The notes under the pieces: model-generated
Told to the model about the DNA's origin: nothing
The model's database searches: none
Seen by the model: the letters and a program-made list of their open reading frames with translations, nothing else
Made by a program: the position numbers and the translations under genes
Part shown: piece by piece, positions 33,891 through 45,623 of the stretch
How the letters are laid out: every line of letters starts with the position of its first letter
Numbering within the stretch: position 1 is the first letter of the stretch
NCBI GenBank assembly: GCA_963791945.1
Contig: CAWBUD010000004.1
Coordinates: 248,001-312,000 of the forward strand
DNA from: PALSA-1003 sp963791945
GTDB taxonomy: Bacteria; Pseudomonadota; Gammaproteobacteria; Burkholderiales; Casimicrobiaceae
Reading direction: 5' to 3'
Length of the DNA stretch: 64,000 nt

Positions 33891-36800
33891 ATGCCGAGCC
33901 AGCCCGTAGCCACCGCTAGAACGACTGCAAAGCCTCCGAAGACCGCGCAGTCGCGTGGCCCCGGACGAGAGAAGGCGACGACTTCAGCACGCGGCTGGCC
34001 GCCCTGGCTGCGGTGGCTTGCGTGCGCCGCCGGCGCGGTCGCGCTCGTCACGATCGTCGCATGGCTCGCCCTCCCGGCAATCGTCCGGTCGCAGCTGGAA
34101 TCCAGGCTCACCGTAGCGCTCGATCGGCACGTCACAATCGAATCGGTCGCCTTCGACCCGTTCTCGCTTCGCCTCACGCTGCACGAGCTCGTTGTCGCCG
34201 ACCGTGTCGGCACGGTGCCGCTTCTCACGCTCGACGAGCTCGTGGCTGACATGTCGGCGGCCTCGATCCGCCATCGCGCCCCCGTGCTCGATGGGCTGAA
34301 GCTCACTCGGCCGAGCGTGTCGCTGGCCCGCGATCGCGAAGGCCGCTACAGCATCGAGGACCTGATCGACCGGGCGCTTGCTTTGTCATTCGGTGCGCCG
34401 GCCCCCTTCTCCCTGAACAACGTCGAGATCGACGATGGGTCGATCACGTTCGACGACGGCGTCACCGGGCGCAAGCACGTGCTCGCCGCGCTCGACATCG
34501 GGATTCCGTTCCTCTCGTCGCTGCCCCACGAAACGGCGATTCGTGTCACCCCGCGCGTCGCCGGTACGCTCAACGGAACGCGGTTTGCGCTGGGCGGATC
34601 GGCCACCCCGTTCGCGGAGTCGCGCGAGGCGACGCTGGACATCGACCTCGAGGCGCTCCAGCTGCCTTTCTATGCCGCCTACCTGCCTGGCAAGCCGCGG
34701 CTCGAGATCGCCGGAGGCGAGCTCACGACGCATCTGAAGATCGCGTTCGTCGAGGGTAAGCCCGGCGAGCGCAGCCTCGAGTTGCGCGGCGAAGCGCGCG
34801 TGGACAAGCTGGCGATCGACCGGCGCGACGGGTCGGCGTTGGGGGCAGCCCGCCGCATCGCCGTGACGATCGAACGCATCGACGTGCTTCGGAATGATGC
34901 GCGCGTCACCTCGGTCTCGATCGACGCGCCGACGGTGGACGTGAAGCGGCTGGCGGATGGAACGCTCGAGTGGGCGCAGGCGCTTAACGGGCCGCCGCCG
35001 CGTGCTTCGACTTCGCCGCAGCCTTCCGTTGGGAAGTCCTGGCAGGTGTGGATCGGCAGGCTCGCGATCGACCATGGCACGGTCGCGCTGGGAGACGATA
35101 CGTCGCAATTTCACTCGACCCTGGTCGACGTGGCGCTCGACGCGTCGAATCTCACGACCCGGGCCGGCGAGAAGGCGCACGTCAAGCTTGGCTTCGTCTC
35201 GTCGGATCGAATCGCGTCGTTCTCGGGCGAGGCGGACGTCGAACCGAGCGGACCTGCGGCGACGGGCCGGTTCGCGCTGTCGAAGTTCTCGCTCGGGTTG
35301 CTTGCCCCGTACTACAGGTCGGCTCTCGCCGTCGACGTGCAGAAGGGCTCGTTCGATTTCGCGTCCGCATTTGCCCTCGATGCCGCGGGCAAATTGCGGC
35401 TGAGCGGAGGTGAAGCGACGATATCGGACGTGAGCCTCGTGGTCCCCGGCAAGCACAACCGGCTCTGGCGCATTCCGCAACTCGCCGCTCACGGCGTCGA
35501 TGTCGACGTTCCCGGGCGCACGGTGACGGCGGAGGAAATCATGGGGCAGGGCGCCGCATTACGACTCCTGCGCGAGCCCGACGGGATGCTCGAGATGGCG
35601 AGGTTTCTGCGGACGGGCGGGCAGGGCGGCACGCCGACCGAGGGGGCGACGTGGACACTGCTGACGCGGAAGCTCGGGCTCGACCACGTCGCCATCGACT
35701 TCGAGGATCGCGTAGCGAAGCCGCCCGTCAAGCTCGCTGTGCGCGAGCTGGCGCTGACCGCTACGGACATCACCAACGCTCCCGGCATGCAGTCGAACAT
35801 CGCGCTGCGCGCGCAGGTCGAGAAGCGAGGACGCCTTGAGTTCGCCGGTCTGCTCGCCACCCATCCGCTGCGCGTGAGCGGGCAGCTGGACGCGTCGGGG
35901 CTCGCGCTCGCTCCGCTGCAACCGTATCTCGAGCCGCGGGTCAACGTCGTCATCGCCGACGGGACTCTGACGGCGAAAGGGCGGCTGGCGGCCGACGTGC
36001 CCGAAGAAGGCGCTGTGCGGGCTTCGTGGCGGGGCGACGTGTCGGTCGCCGACTTCGCCGCGCTCGACGAGCCCACCTCGCGCGATCTCGCGCGCTGGAA
36101 AACGTTCTCGCTCGACGGCATGGATATCGCGACCGCGCCATTCCGGGCGAATGTGGACCACATCGGACTCAAGGATTTCTATGCACGCGCCATCGTGCAC
36201 GCCGACGGCACGCTCAATTTCGTGCGGCTCTTGAAGCCCGCCGCGAGCGCGGAACCCGCACCCGATGCGCAGACGCCATCGCAGCCCGCCACGCCGGGCG
36301 AGCACGAATGGCAGCGGATCTCGATCGGACGCATCGATTTCGAGCGCGGCAATGTGAACTTCTCGGACTTCTTCATCCAACCCAACTACTCGGTGAATTT
36401 CACCGACGTGGCGGGTTTCGTTTCGACGATGTCGGAAGAGCACGCCGGAGACGTGTCGATTGTTGCACGCGTCGACGGTACGGCGCCGGCCGAGGTGCGG
36501 GGACACATCCATCCGTTTGCCAAGGAGCTTTCGCTCGATATCGCCGCGGAGGCACGCGATGTGGAGCTGCCGCCGCTCACGCCCTATTCGGTCAAATACG
36601 CGGGCTACGGTATCCGGAAGGGCAAGCTCACGTTCGACGTGCGCTATCAGGTCGAGAATCGCAAGCTCACCGCCGAGAACCATCTCATCGTGGACCAGCT
36701 CACGTTCGGCGAGCATGTCGACAGCCCCACTGCGACCAAGCTTCCGGTCCTGCGCACCGTCGCGCTGCTCAAGGACGCAAACGGGGTGATCGATATCCGG

Positions 36801-37505
36801 CTGCCCATCAGCGGCTCGCTCGATGATCCAGAATTCTCGGTGGGCGGGCTCTTCACCCGGCAGATCGTCGGCCTGCTCACCAAGGCAGCGACGGCTCCAT
36901 TTACGCTCCTGCCCAAGGCGTTGGGCGGCGGCGAGGAGCTCTCGACAGTGACGTTCGCCGCGGGGAGCGCAGCGATCGGGCCCGACGCAGAGAAGCGCAT
37001 CGCCACGCTCGCCAAGGCGCTCTCCGACCGGCCCGCGCTCAAGCTCGCGATCGGCGGGCGCGCCGACCCCGTAGCCGACCGCGAAGGGCTGCGCCACGTG
37101 ACCGTGGAGCACGCGATGAAACGCGCCAAGATGAAGGCACTCGTGACGGAAGGGACGACGCCGGCGTCGATCGATCAGGTCACGATTGGCGCGGAGGAGC
37201 GCGACCGTTGGCTCAAGGAAGCCTATCGGGAAGCGCCGCTCCCCGACCGTCCGCGCGACATGTGGGGAATGCTGAAGGACGTGCCGCCCGCCGACATGGA
37301 AGCGATGCTTCTCGCGAGTGCGACGGTTGAGGACGACGCATTGCGATCACTTGCCAACGCGCGCGCGCAAGCCGTCAGGAGCATGATCGTCGCCACGGGC
37401 GTCGCCAGCGACCGGCTGTTCGTCATTGCACCGCGAGTTGGCGCCGAGCCCGGTGCGACATCGGTCCCGGCCACACTCACATGCGTCGAGCTCAGTCTGG
37501 GCTGA
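33891..37505 (+). CDS. DUF748/AsmA-like giant envelope protein with OmpA-like C-terminus
   Basis: 1204 residues. A short cytoplasmic basic leader (about 35 residues) is followed by one membrane helix (ACAAGAVALVTIVAWLALPA) and then a very long periplasmic region of beta-rich AsmA/DUF748 repeats, for example ESVAFDPFSLRLTLHELVVA near the start and FDVRYQVENRKLTAENHLIV late. AsmA-like bridges conduct phospholipids towards the outer membrane. Near residue 1020 an OmpA-like peptidoglycan-binding stretch begins (STVTFAAGSAAIGPDAEKRI). It is probably an inner-membrane-anchored lipid bridge. No strong ribosome-binding site is seen at the ATG. The next gene follows within 60 bases. Confidence 0.85.
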   Translation: MPSQPVATARTTAKPPKTAQSRGPGREKATTSARGWPPWLRWLACAAGAVALVTIVAWLALPAIVRSQLESRLTVALDRHVTIESVAFDPFSLRLTLHELVVADRVGTVPLLTLDELVADMSAASIRHRAPVLDGLKLTRPSVSLARDREGRYSIEDLIDRALALSFGAPAPFSLNNVEIDDGSITFDDGVTGRKHVLAALDIGIPFLSSLPHETAIRVTPRVAGTLNGTRFALGGSATPFAESREATLDIDLEALQLPFYAAYLPGKPRLEIAGGELTTHLKIAFVEGKPGERSLELRGEARVDKLAIDRRDGSALGAARRIAVTIERIDVLRNDARVTSVSIDAPTVDVKRLADGTLEWAQALNGPPPRASTSPQPSVGKSWQVWIGRLAIDHGTVALGDDTSQFHSTLVDVALDASNLTTRAGEKAHVKLGFVSSDRIASFSGEADVEPSGPAATGRFALSKFSLGLLAPYYRSALAVDVQKGSFDFASAFALDAAGKLRLSGGEATISDVSLVVPGKHNRLWRIPQLAAHGVDVDVPGRTVTAEEIMGQGAALRLLREPDGMLEMARFLRTGGQGGTPTEGATWTLLTRKLGLDHVAIDFEDRVAKPPVKLAVRELALTATDITNAPGMQSNIALRAQVEKRGRLEFAGLLATHPLRVSGQLDASGLALAPLQPYLEPRVNVVIADGTLTAKGRLAADVPEEGAVRASWRGDVSVADFAALDEPTSRDLARWKTFSLDGMDIATAPFRANVDHIGLKDFYARAIVHADGTLNFVRLLKPAASAEPAPDAQTPSQPATPGEHEWQRISIGRIDFERGNVNFSDFFIQPNYSVNFTDVAGFVSTMSEEHAGDVSIVARVDGTAPAEVRGHIHPFAKELSLDIAAEARDVELPPLTPYSVKYAGYGIRKGKLTFDVRYQVENRKLTAENHLIVDQLTFGEHVDSPTATKLPVLRTVALLKDANGVIDIRLPISGSLDDPEFSVGGLFTRQIVGLLTKAATAPFTLLPKALGGGEELSTVTFAAGSAAIGPDAEKRIATLAKALSDRPALKLAIGGRADPVADREGLRHVTVEHAMKRAKMKALVTEGTTPASIDQVTIGAEERDRWLKEAYREAPLPDRPRDMWGMLKDVPPADMEAMLLASATVEDDALRSLANARAQAVRSMIVATGVASDRLFVIAPRVGAEPGATSVPATLTCVELSLG

Positions 37506-37558
37506 TTCACCCGGCAGAAGCGCGATCGTCCAACGGATTCGACCGGATCGATACACAC

Positions 37559-38767
37559 GTGGAAACAGTCAAAGAGTCCATACCGGTGTCGCCGCTGGAG
37601 CGGGACTTCTCCATCGTCATCGGCGGGCCGCTGTTTCAGGCGCTGCGGCGCGCGCACCTCGCCGGCGATGCGCTTCAGCTCGTGCGCCGGCGGATCGTGA
37701 CGATCGCGACCCTTGCCTGGCTTCCGCTGCTCCTGCTGTCGTTGGCGGACGGAAAGGCCTGGGGAGACGCCGTCACGGTGCCGTTCCTCTACGACATCGA
37801 CGCGCACGCACGCTTTCTCGTGGCGTTGCCGCTGCTCATCATCGCCGAGCTCGTCGTGCACCAGCGCATGCGAACGATCGTGTCGCAATTCGTGACGCTG
37901 GGGCTCGTGCGCGATGCCGTGCGCGAGCGGTTCGACAGGGCGATCGCGAGCGCGATGCGGCTTCGCAACTCGATAGTCGCCGAGCTGCTGCTGATCGTCC
38001 TCGTCTACGGCGTCGGCATACTCGTCGTATGGCGGTACTCGTTCGCGCTGGGCAAACCGACTTGGTATGCAGCGACGGAGGAAGGCGGCGATCTTCGACT
38101 GCACCTCGCCGGATGGTGGTACTTCCTGGTGAGCCTGCCGCTCTTCCAGTTCATGCTTCTGCGCTGGTACTTTCGGCTCTTCATCTGGGCGCGATTCCTC
38201 TGGCAGGTCTCGCGCATGGACGTCGCCTACGCGCCCATGCACCCGGACCGCAACGGCGGCATCGGCTTCCTCTCGCGCATCGGGTACGCCTTCGCGCCGC
38301 TGCTGCTCGCTCAGGGGACACTGCTGGCGGGCATGATCGCCAACAGGATTTTCTTCGAGGGTGCAGCGCTGACGGCGTTCAAGCTCGAGATATTCGCGTT
38401 TGTCGTGATCGTCGTCGGAGTCGTGCTCGCGCCGTTGCTCGTCTTCATCCCGCCCCTGTCGCGCGCGAAACGCGCCGGGCTGCGCCAATACGGCCACCTT
38501 GCGAAGCGCTACGTCGACGAGTTCGACGCGAAGTGGCTGCGCGGTGCTGCGACCGGTGGCGAACCCCTGGTCGGCAGCGCGGACGTCCAGTCGCTCGCCG
38601 ACATGGGGAACAGCTTCGAGGTTGTGCGCGGCATGCGCCTCGTGCCGATCACGCGGGATACCCTGGTGCAGCTGGTGGTAGTGACGCTCTTGCCCCTCGC
38701 GCCGCTGCTTCTGACGATGATCTCGCCCGAGGAATTGCTCGGGCAACTCGTGAAAGTCGTGTTCTAA
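37559..38767 (+). CDS. Integral membrane protein of unknown function
   Basis: About 402 residues from a GTG at 37559. An ATG at 37481 that overlaps the DUF748 gene gives 428 residues, but the extra part is not protein-like. It contains roughly six membrane helices (TIATLAWLPLLLLSLAD, LVALPLLIIAELVVHQRM, IVAELLLIVLVYGVGILVVW) and conserved-looking loops (APMHPDRNGGIGFLSRIGYA). It ends with a hydrophobic helix near the C-terminus. Proteins of this type occur next to DUF748 or stress genes in Betaproteobacteria, but no function is known. Confidence 0.75.
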   Translation: METVKESIPVSPLERDFSIVIGGPLFQALRRAHLAGDALQLVRRRIVTIATLAWLPLLLLSLADGKAWGDAVTVPFLYDIDAHARFLVALPLLIIAELVVHQRMRTIVSQFVTLGLVRDAVRERFDRAIASAMRLRNSIVAELLLIVLVYGVGILVVWRYSFALGKPTWYAATEEGGDLRLHLAGWWYFLVSLPLFQFMLLRWYFRLFIWARFLWQVSRMDVAYAPMHPDRNGGIGFLSRIGYAFAPLLLAQGTLLAGMIANRIFFEGAALTAFKLEIFAFVVIVVGVVLAPLLVFIPPLSRAKRAGLRQYGHLAKRYVDEFDAKWLRGAATGGEPLVGSADVQSLADMGNSFEVVRGMRLVPITRDTLVQLVVVTLLPLAPLLLTMISPEELLGQLVKVVF

Positions 38768-38809
38768 GGGCGACTCCGCGCTCCTTTACGGTCTTCTGGC
38801 CGGCTCGCG

Positions 38810-38851
38810 TTGACTTCGGTCAAGGCGCCTGCGCGGCCGGAGACGTAAATT
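38810..38851 (+). promoter_or_regulatory. FNR-like promoter of SYLF copy 2
   Basis: TTGACTTCGGTCAA (38810-38823) is a perfect palindrome with 4-base spacer. TAAATT at 38846-38851 is a good -10 starting 36 bases from the palindrome start, placing the site at about -41.5. It is the best-formed member of the series. Confidence 0.65.
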
Positions 38852-38931
38852 CTACGATGCTCGCTTCGCAGTCATGTCTAGTATGGCTGCACCAGCGTGT
38901 CGACCGGATAAGCCAAACGAGCGGGGGCAAC

Positions 38932-39492
38932 ATGAAACGTCGGAGCGTGGTATTTGCCATGGCGCTGTCATTGACCGTGCCCAGCGTCGCATTCGCGGCA
39001 AAGAAGGAGGAATCGCAGGCGGAGATCCGCAAGTCGGCGCAGCAGGCGCTCGCCGCGTTGTACAAGGCGCAGCCGTCGGCGCGCAAGGCCGTGGAGTCGG
39101 CAGCGGGCTATGCGGCCTTCAGCAACTTCGGCATGAAGATCCTCGTCGCTGGAGGCGGCTCGGGCGAAGGGATCGCGGTCAACAACAAGACCAAGGCAAC
39201 GACCTACATGAAGATGGCCGAAGTTCAAGCCGGTCTCGGATTCGGGGTCAAGAAATTCCGGCTCGTCTGGGTGTTCGAGACCGAGAAGGCGCTGAACGAC
39301 TTCATCAATTCCGGATGGGAGTTCGGCGGGCAGGCGACCGCGGCGGCGAAGGCCGGCGACAAGGGTACCGCATACCAGGGAGCGCTCTCGGTCGCTCCAG
39401 GGGTCTGGCTCTATCAGCTCACCGACAAAGGTCTCGCGCTCGAGCTGACCGCCAAGGGGACCAAGTACTACAAGGACAGCGATCTCAATTGA
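38932..39492 (+). CDS. SYLF-domain (Ysc84-like) exported protein, short type, copy 2
   Basis: 186 residues, about 92% identical by eye to the copy at 31968-32528. Signal peptide (VFAMALSLTVPSVAFAA); SYLF motifs ESAAGYAAFSNFGMKILVAG, WEFGGQATAAAKAGDKG, YYKDSDLN. GGGGGCAAC precedes the ATG. The downstream sequence, including a GGGCG/CGCCC hairpin, also resembles the flank of copy 1. The role may be lipid binding at the periplasmic face; unproven. Confidence 0.9.
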   Translation: MKRRSVVFAMALSLTVPSVAFAAKKEESQAEIRKSAQQALAALYKAQPSARKAVESAAGYAAFSNFGMKILVAGGGSGEGIAVNNKTKATTYMKMAEVQAGLGFGVKKFRLVWVFETEKALNDFINSGWEFGGQATAAAKAGDKGTAYQGALSVAPGVWLYQLTDKGLALELTAKGTKYYKDSDLN

Positions 39493-39639
39493 TAGCGACG
39501 GCGGGCGCGAACTCGCCCGTCCCGCCATCACTTGCGCGCTCTTTTCGCCACGAAGCATGCAAATGATCACGCCGCTGTGGCCATGCGCGGTTAGTGGCCG
39601 CAGATCAACAACCCTCGCGGCGAATCCGCCAACGCTGCC

Positions 39640-39666
39640 GGTAGTATGTCGTGGTCAATCCACCGC
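39640..39666 (+). pseudogene. 3'-end fragment of a glycine-rich-protein paralogue
   Basis: TATGTCGTGGTCAATCCACC and a final CAT-TGA encode YVVVNPPH and a stop. The C-terminus of the gene at 27575-28126 is QYVVVNPPY. A stop codon lies directly before this stretch, so only the last codons remain. As in the intact gene, a GGACCGC/GCGGTCC hairpin follows. Confidence 0.5.
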
Positions 39667-39692
39667 ATTGACCGTATCGATTATGGACTGAG

Positions 39693-39722
39693 AAGGACCG
39701 CGAAGGCTGCGGTCCATTCTTC
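39693..39722 (+). terminator. Hairpin terminator after the gene-end fragment
   Basis: GGACCGC-gaaggct-GCGGTCC followed by ATTCTTCTT. The stem sequence equals that of the hairpin at 27537-27564, supporting a common origin with the glycine-rich gene. Confidence 0.6.
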
Positions 39723-40328
39723 TTGGACGCCCGGCTATCGGGCTCCTTGAACGTCGGCTTGGGTGGCGGATTCAACCGCTGGCTGACGGCTGCCGCTGAG
39801 CCTCGATCGGCCGCTCGCTCTCGCATTAATCGCGATCGCCGTGAGCGAGACTCGACCAAACCCCGCAAGAGCTGCGAGGGCCTTCTCTAGCACCGCTCGG
39901 TCCAGCGCAACGTCCCCGATCTCTTTCGCCACCTCTCGATTCGGCCTGCAATAGGCCGACAGTTCGCTGGCTATTGCACTTTCTTTTCAACGGTTTGTTT
40001 GTCCTAACGCAAACTCTCACCTTCTAGAAAGCTAGACAGTTGGCGTGAGAGCGTGAAGCGGCAGTGAAAGAGTGAAGCGGCAAGGCGGCGCGCGGGCTTT
40101 GAGGACGTGCTGCGGTGGGTTGACCCAGCGCGACCGGGTTCGAGATCGGCGAACACGGGGCAGATACCACACTTGATCGAGTGGCTCAGCCGATGCCCGC
40201 TCGCGGCGATCATGTTCGTCTTCCCGCTCTCACTCTAGTGGTAATGAGAATGCCGTTAATCCCCTCGCAGCGCCATTGGGCCCCGCGCCAAGACTAAGTT
40301 AATCGACAGTCGATGAAAGAAGGAAGCG

Positions 40329-43094
<2,766 letters not shown>

Positions 43095-43173
43095 GCAGGG
43101 CGGGCCCTTTACTGGGGCCAGGGACGCGGAGCGGCGAAGAGCCGAATTCACTTGCCAATGGAAGAGGCCAACC

Positions 43174-44808
43174 ATGGATTCTGCAATCGTTGATGTAACG
43201 GAACAAAAGCGCTTGAACGATGCGCGTGACGCCAAGACCCGGCTTGAGATCGAACGCGGGCGCGCGACGGCCGGAGTCATCACTGAACAAGTGGGCGGAG
43301 ATCCAACGAGAGCGCGTCAAGCAGCCGATATATCCGATCCACAGTACCCGGCGCTGTACCAGATCAACACCCGCGTCTGGTTGACGGAGTTGTCTCGCGC
43401 GCTGGGAAAGAGCGCGACGCTGGACGATATTCCGGACGCCGAGCTGGACCGTCTGGCCGCGATGGGCTTCGATTGGGTCTGGTTCCTGAGCGTGTGGCAG
43501 ACGGGGCCGGCGGCGCAGGCAATCTCGCGCGCGAATCCCGGGTGGCGCCGCGAGTTCGCCGAAACGCTGCCGGACCTCAAGGACGAAGACATCGCCGGCT
43601 CCGGGTTCGCGATCCAGAGCTACACCGTCCACCGCGATCTTGGCGGCGCTGCGGCGCTGGCGCGTTTGCGACAGCGGCTGCAAAAGCGCGGGCTGAAGCT
43701 GATGCTCGATTTTGTTCCGAACCACATGGCTCCGGATCACCCGTGGGTCGACGAGCATCCGGAATATTTTGTCCATGGCAGCGAAGCCGACTTGGCGCGT
43801 TCGCCGCAGAACTACTGCCGAGTGCAAACCAAGAAAGGCCAACTGTTGCTTGCCTACGGCCGAGACCCGTACTTCGACGGCTGGCCCGACACGCTGCAGC
43901 TCAACTACGGCAACCCGGAATTGCAGCAGGCGATGATCGGCGAGCTGGAGCGAATCGCCGGGCAATGCGACGGGGTGCGCTGCGACATGGCCATGCTGGT
44001 CCTGCCCGACGTCTTCGAACGCACGTGGGGCATCCGGGCTCATCTCTTTTGGCCGAAGGCAACCGAATCCGTGCGGCGCAAGCATCCGCACTTCCGCTTC
44101 ATGGCCGAGGTCTACTGGGACCTCGAATGGACGATGCAGCAGCAGGGGTTCGACTACGCGTACGACAAGCGGCTCTACGACCGTCTGCGCGAGGGTCATG
44201 CGCGGCCGGTGCGCGAGCACTTGTACGCGGGGCTCGACTACCAGAGCAGGCTTGCCCGATTTCTGGAAAACCACGACGAGCCCCGGACCGCGGCGACCTT
44301 CGCGCCCGGCATGCACAAGGCCGCAGCCATCGTCACGTATCTTTCACCGGGCCTGCGCTTCTTCCACCAAGGGCAGTTCGAGGGCCGGAGGAAGCGTATC
44401 TCGCCGCACCTGGTCCGTGCGCCGAAGGAGCCTGTCGACGCGGCGCTGCAGGGCTTCTACGAGAAGTTGATCGCGGTGCTGCGGCAGCCGATCTTTCGCG
44501 ACGGCGCGTGGAGCCTGGTCGAATGCGTGCCTGCGTGGGAGGGCAACTGGACGTCGGATTGTTTTATCGCGTGGTCCTGGCAGCGCGAAAAGGGCGAGCG
44601 GCGGATCGTCGCCGTCAACTACGCCGGGAACCAGAGCCAGTGTTACGTCCGTATCCCGTTTCCCGACCTTGCCAACCGCACGGTTCGGCTGAAGGACAAC
44701 ATGGGGCCGGCCAGTTTCGATCGCGACGGAAAAGACCTCGTTTCACGCGGCCTCTACCTGGATCTGCCGCCATGGAGCTATCACGTCTTCGAATTGGCCG
44801 TATTGTGA
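43174..44808 (+). CDS. GH13 alpha-amylase-family glycosidase
   Basis: 544 residues. All four GH13 signature regions can be seen: DFVPNH (I), GVRCDMAM with nucleophile Asp (II), FMAEVYW with acid/base Glu (III) and FLENHDEPR (IV). An N-terminal charged leader of about 55 residues lacks a signal peptide, so it is cytoplasmic. The C-terminal domain is short (NYAGNQSQCYV). Specificity (trehalose, maltooligosaccharide or sucrose type) cannot be told. It follows the GH63-like gene in the same direction. Confidence 0.9.
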   Translation: MDSAIVDVTEQKRLNDARDAKTRLEIERGRATAGVITEQVGGDPTRARQAADISDPQYPALYQINTRVWLTELSRALGKSATLDDIPDAELDRLAAMGFDWVWFLSVWQTGPAAQAISRANPGWRREFAETLPDLKDEDIAGSGFAIQSYTVHRDLGGAAALARLRQRLQKRGLKLMLDFVPNHMAPDHPWVDEHPEYFVHGSEADLARSPQNYCRVQTKKGQLLLAYGRDPYFDGWPDTLQLNYGNPELQQAMIGELERIAGQCDGVRCDMAMLVLPDVFERTWGIRAHLFWPKATESVRRKHPHFRFMAEVYWDLEWTMQQQGFDYAYDKRLYDRLREGHARPVREHLYAGLDYQSRLARFLENHDEPRTAATFAPGMHKAAAIVTYLSPGLRFFHQGQFEGRRKRISPHLVRAPKEPVDAALQGFYEKLIAVLRQPIFRDGAWSLVECVPAWEGNWTSDCFIAWSWQREKGERRIVAVNYAGNQSQCYVRIPFPDLANRTVRLKDNMGPASFDRDGKDLVSRGLYLDLPPWSYHVFELAVL

Positions 44809-44939
44809 AGGACACATGCGGGCCAAGCGCGCGAGCGCTTCAAACCTAAGCCAGCAGCGAAGGCTGATGCGCGCGGGCAGATCGCGACCGTGCGTGCGGT
44901 CCTACCCAAGGCCGCTTGGCACGGGCGATTGCGTCATAC

Positions 44940-45383
44940 CTATGTTAGGGACGTGACGGTCGCCACCACTTGCTGGGGGAAGAACTCGACGGCCAGAAGT
45001 CCTGCTCCGTGTCCTCCGTGCCCTCTGCGATAGCTACACATGACCGGCGGAGCACTTTCCTGCCGTTCTGTTGAACGTACCGGACCGCCTTTGCAGCATC
45101 CGGGACCGACATCAGCGCGAGCCAGCGCGAGGCCACGGGCGCACCGGCCGGCCGCGAACGGCGGAAACATCCCACCTACCTTGGTTCCGTCGTGCTCGAT
45201 CAGCGTGTACGAGATGGGCGCGTTCGCCACGGCCTGAAACTGCCAGCCGAAAACCCAGCCGTAGAACGCGGGAGCACCTTCGGGGTCGTCGGTCGCCAAG
45301 TCGAACCAGATGAACTTTTCCGGGTGCGTGCGACCCGGCTCACCATCGGGACCGAGCGGCGAGGCCCGCGCCAAGGCGCACAT
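44940..45383 (-). pseudogene. VOC (glyoxalase/bleomycin-resistance-like) protein, frameshifted
   Basis: The 5' part reads EKFIWFDLATDDPEGAPAFY and GWVFGWQFQAVANAPISYTL, a typical VOC-domain start. Near 45150-45175 the frame shifts, and the continuation is RPAGAPVASRWLALMSVPDA and YVQQNGRKVL in another frame. The end is again scrambled. At least one indel, probably more, so no functional product is expected. VOC proteins are metal-dependent enzymes or binding proteins of many kinds. Confidence 0.7.
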
Positions 45384-45554
45384 CAGCCGAAAAGGACTCC
45401 CGCCACCACGCGAAGAATGATCTCCGTGATCCCCCCGCTCGCGCGCCCCGGCCGTGCCGCCGCGCGAGCCCGTGTCAGCGACCAGAGGCAGGTCTTGAAC
45501 GACGGGTCGGGTTGCGAATCGTTGCAAGAATGGGGATTGCACCGATTCGAGGTA

Positions 45555-45568
45555 TTGAGGATGGTCAA
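45555..45568 (+). promoter_or_regulatory. Weak FNR-like palindrome near the ankyrin gene
   Basis: TTGAGGATGGTCAA differs by one base from TTGAC-N4-GTCAA. No good -10 was found 36 bases downstream (GTACTC). It lies 56 bases before the chosen start codon. Confidence 0.3.
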
Positions 45569-45623
45569 TGTGATGCCGATCGAACGTTTGGTACTCCCCC
45601 TAGACTGTACTGGATTGCGTCCA

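Larger units (their letters stand above)
39493..40328. other. Gene-poor region with remnants
   Basis: 836 bases. It holds the duplicated 3' flank of the SYLF gene, a gene-end fragment (39640-39666), a hairpin terminator (39693-39722), and a lower-GC patch near 39960-40030. A minus frame at 39735-39932 (MAKEIGDVALDRAVLEKALA) and a plus frame near 40080-40235 (GFEDVLRWVDPARPG) look weakly protein-like but have no clear start or family. The direct repeat GAGYGTGAAGCGGCA-like occurs near 40050. It is probably a graveyard of decayed genes. Confidence 0.45.

Noticed and set aside
39667..39680. TTGACCGTATCGAT as another FNR-like site
   Set aside because: Second half-site does not match GTCAA or ATCAA and there is no gene at the right distance.
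40020..40240. Possible insertion-sequence end or toxin-antitoxin pair in the gene-poor region
   Set aside because: Short frames have no start signals or family motifs, and no terminal inverted repeats or target duplication were found.
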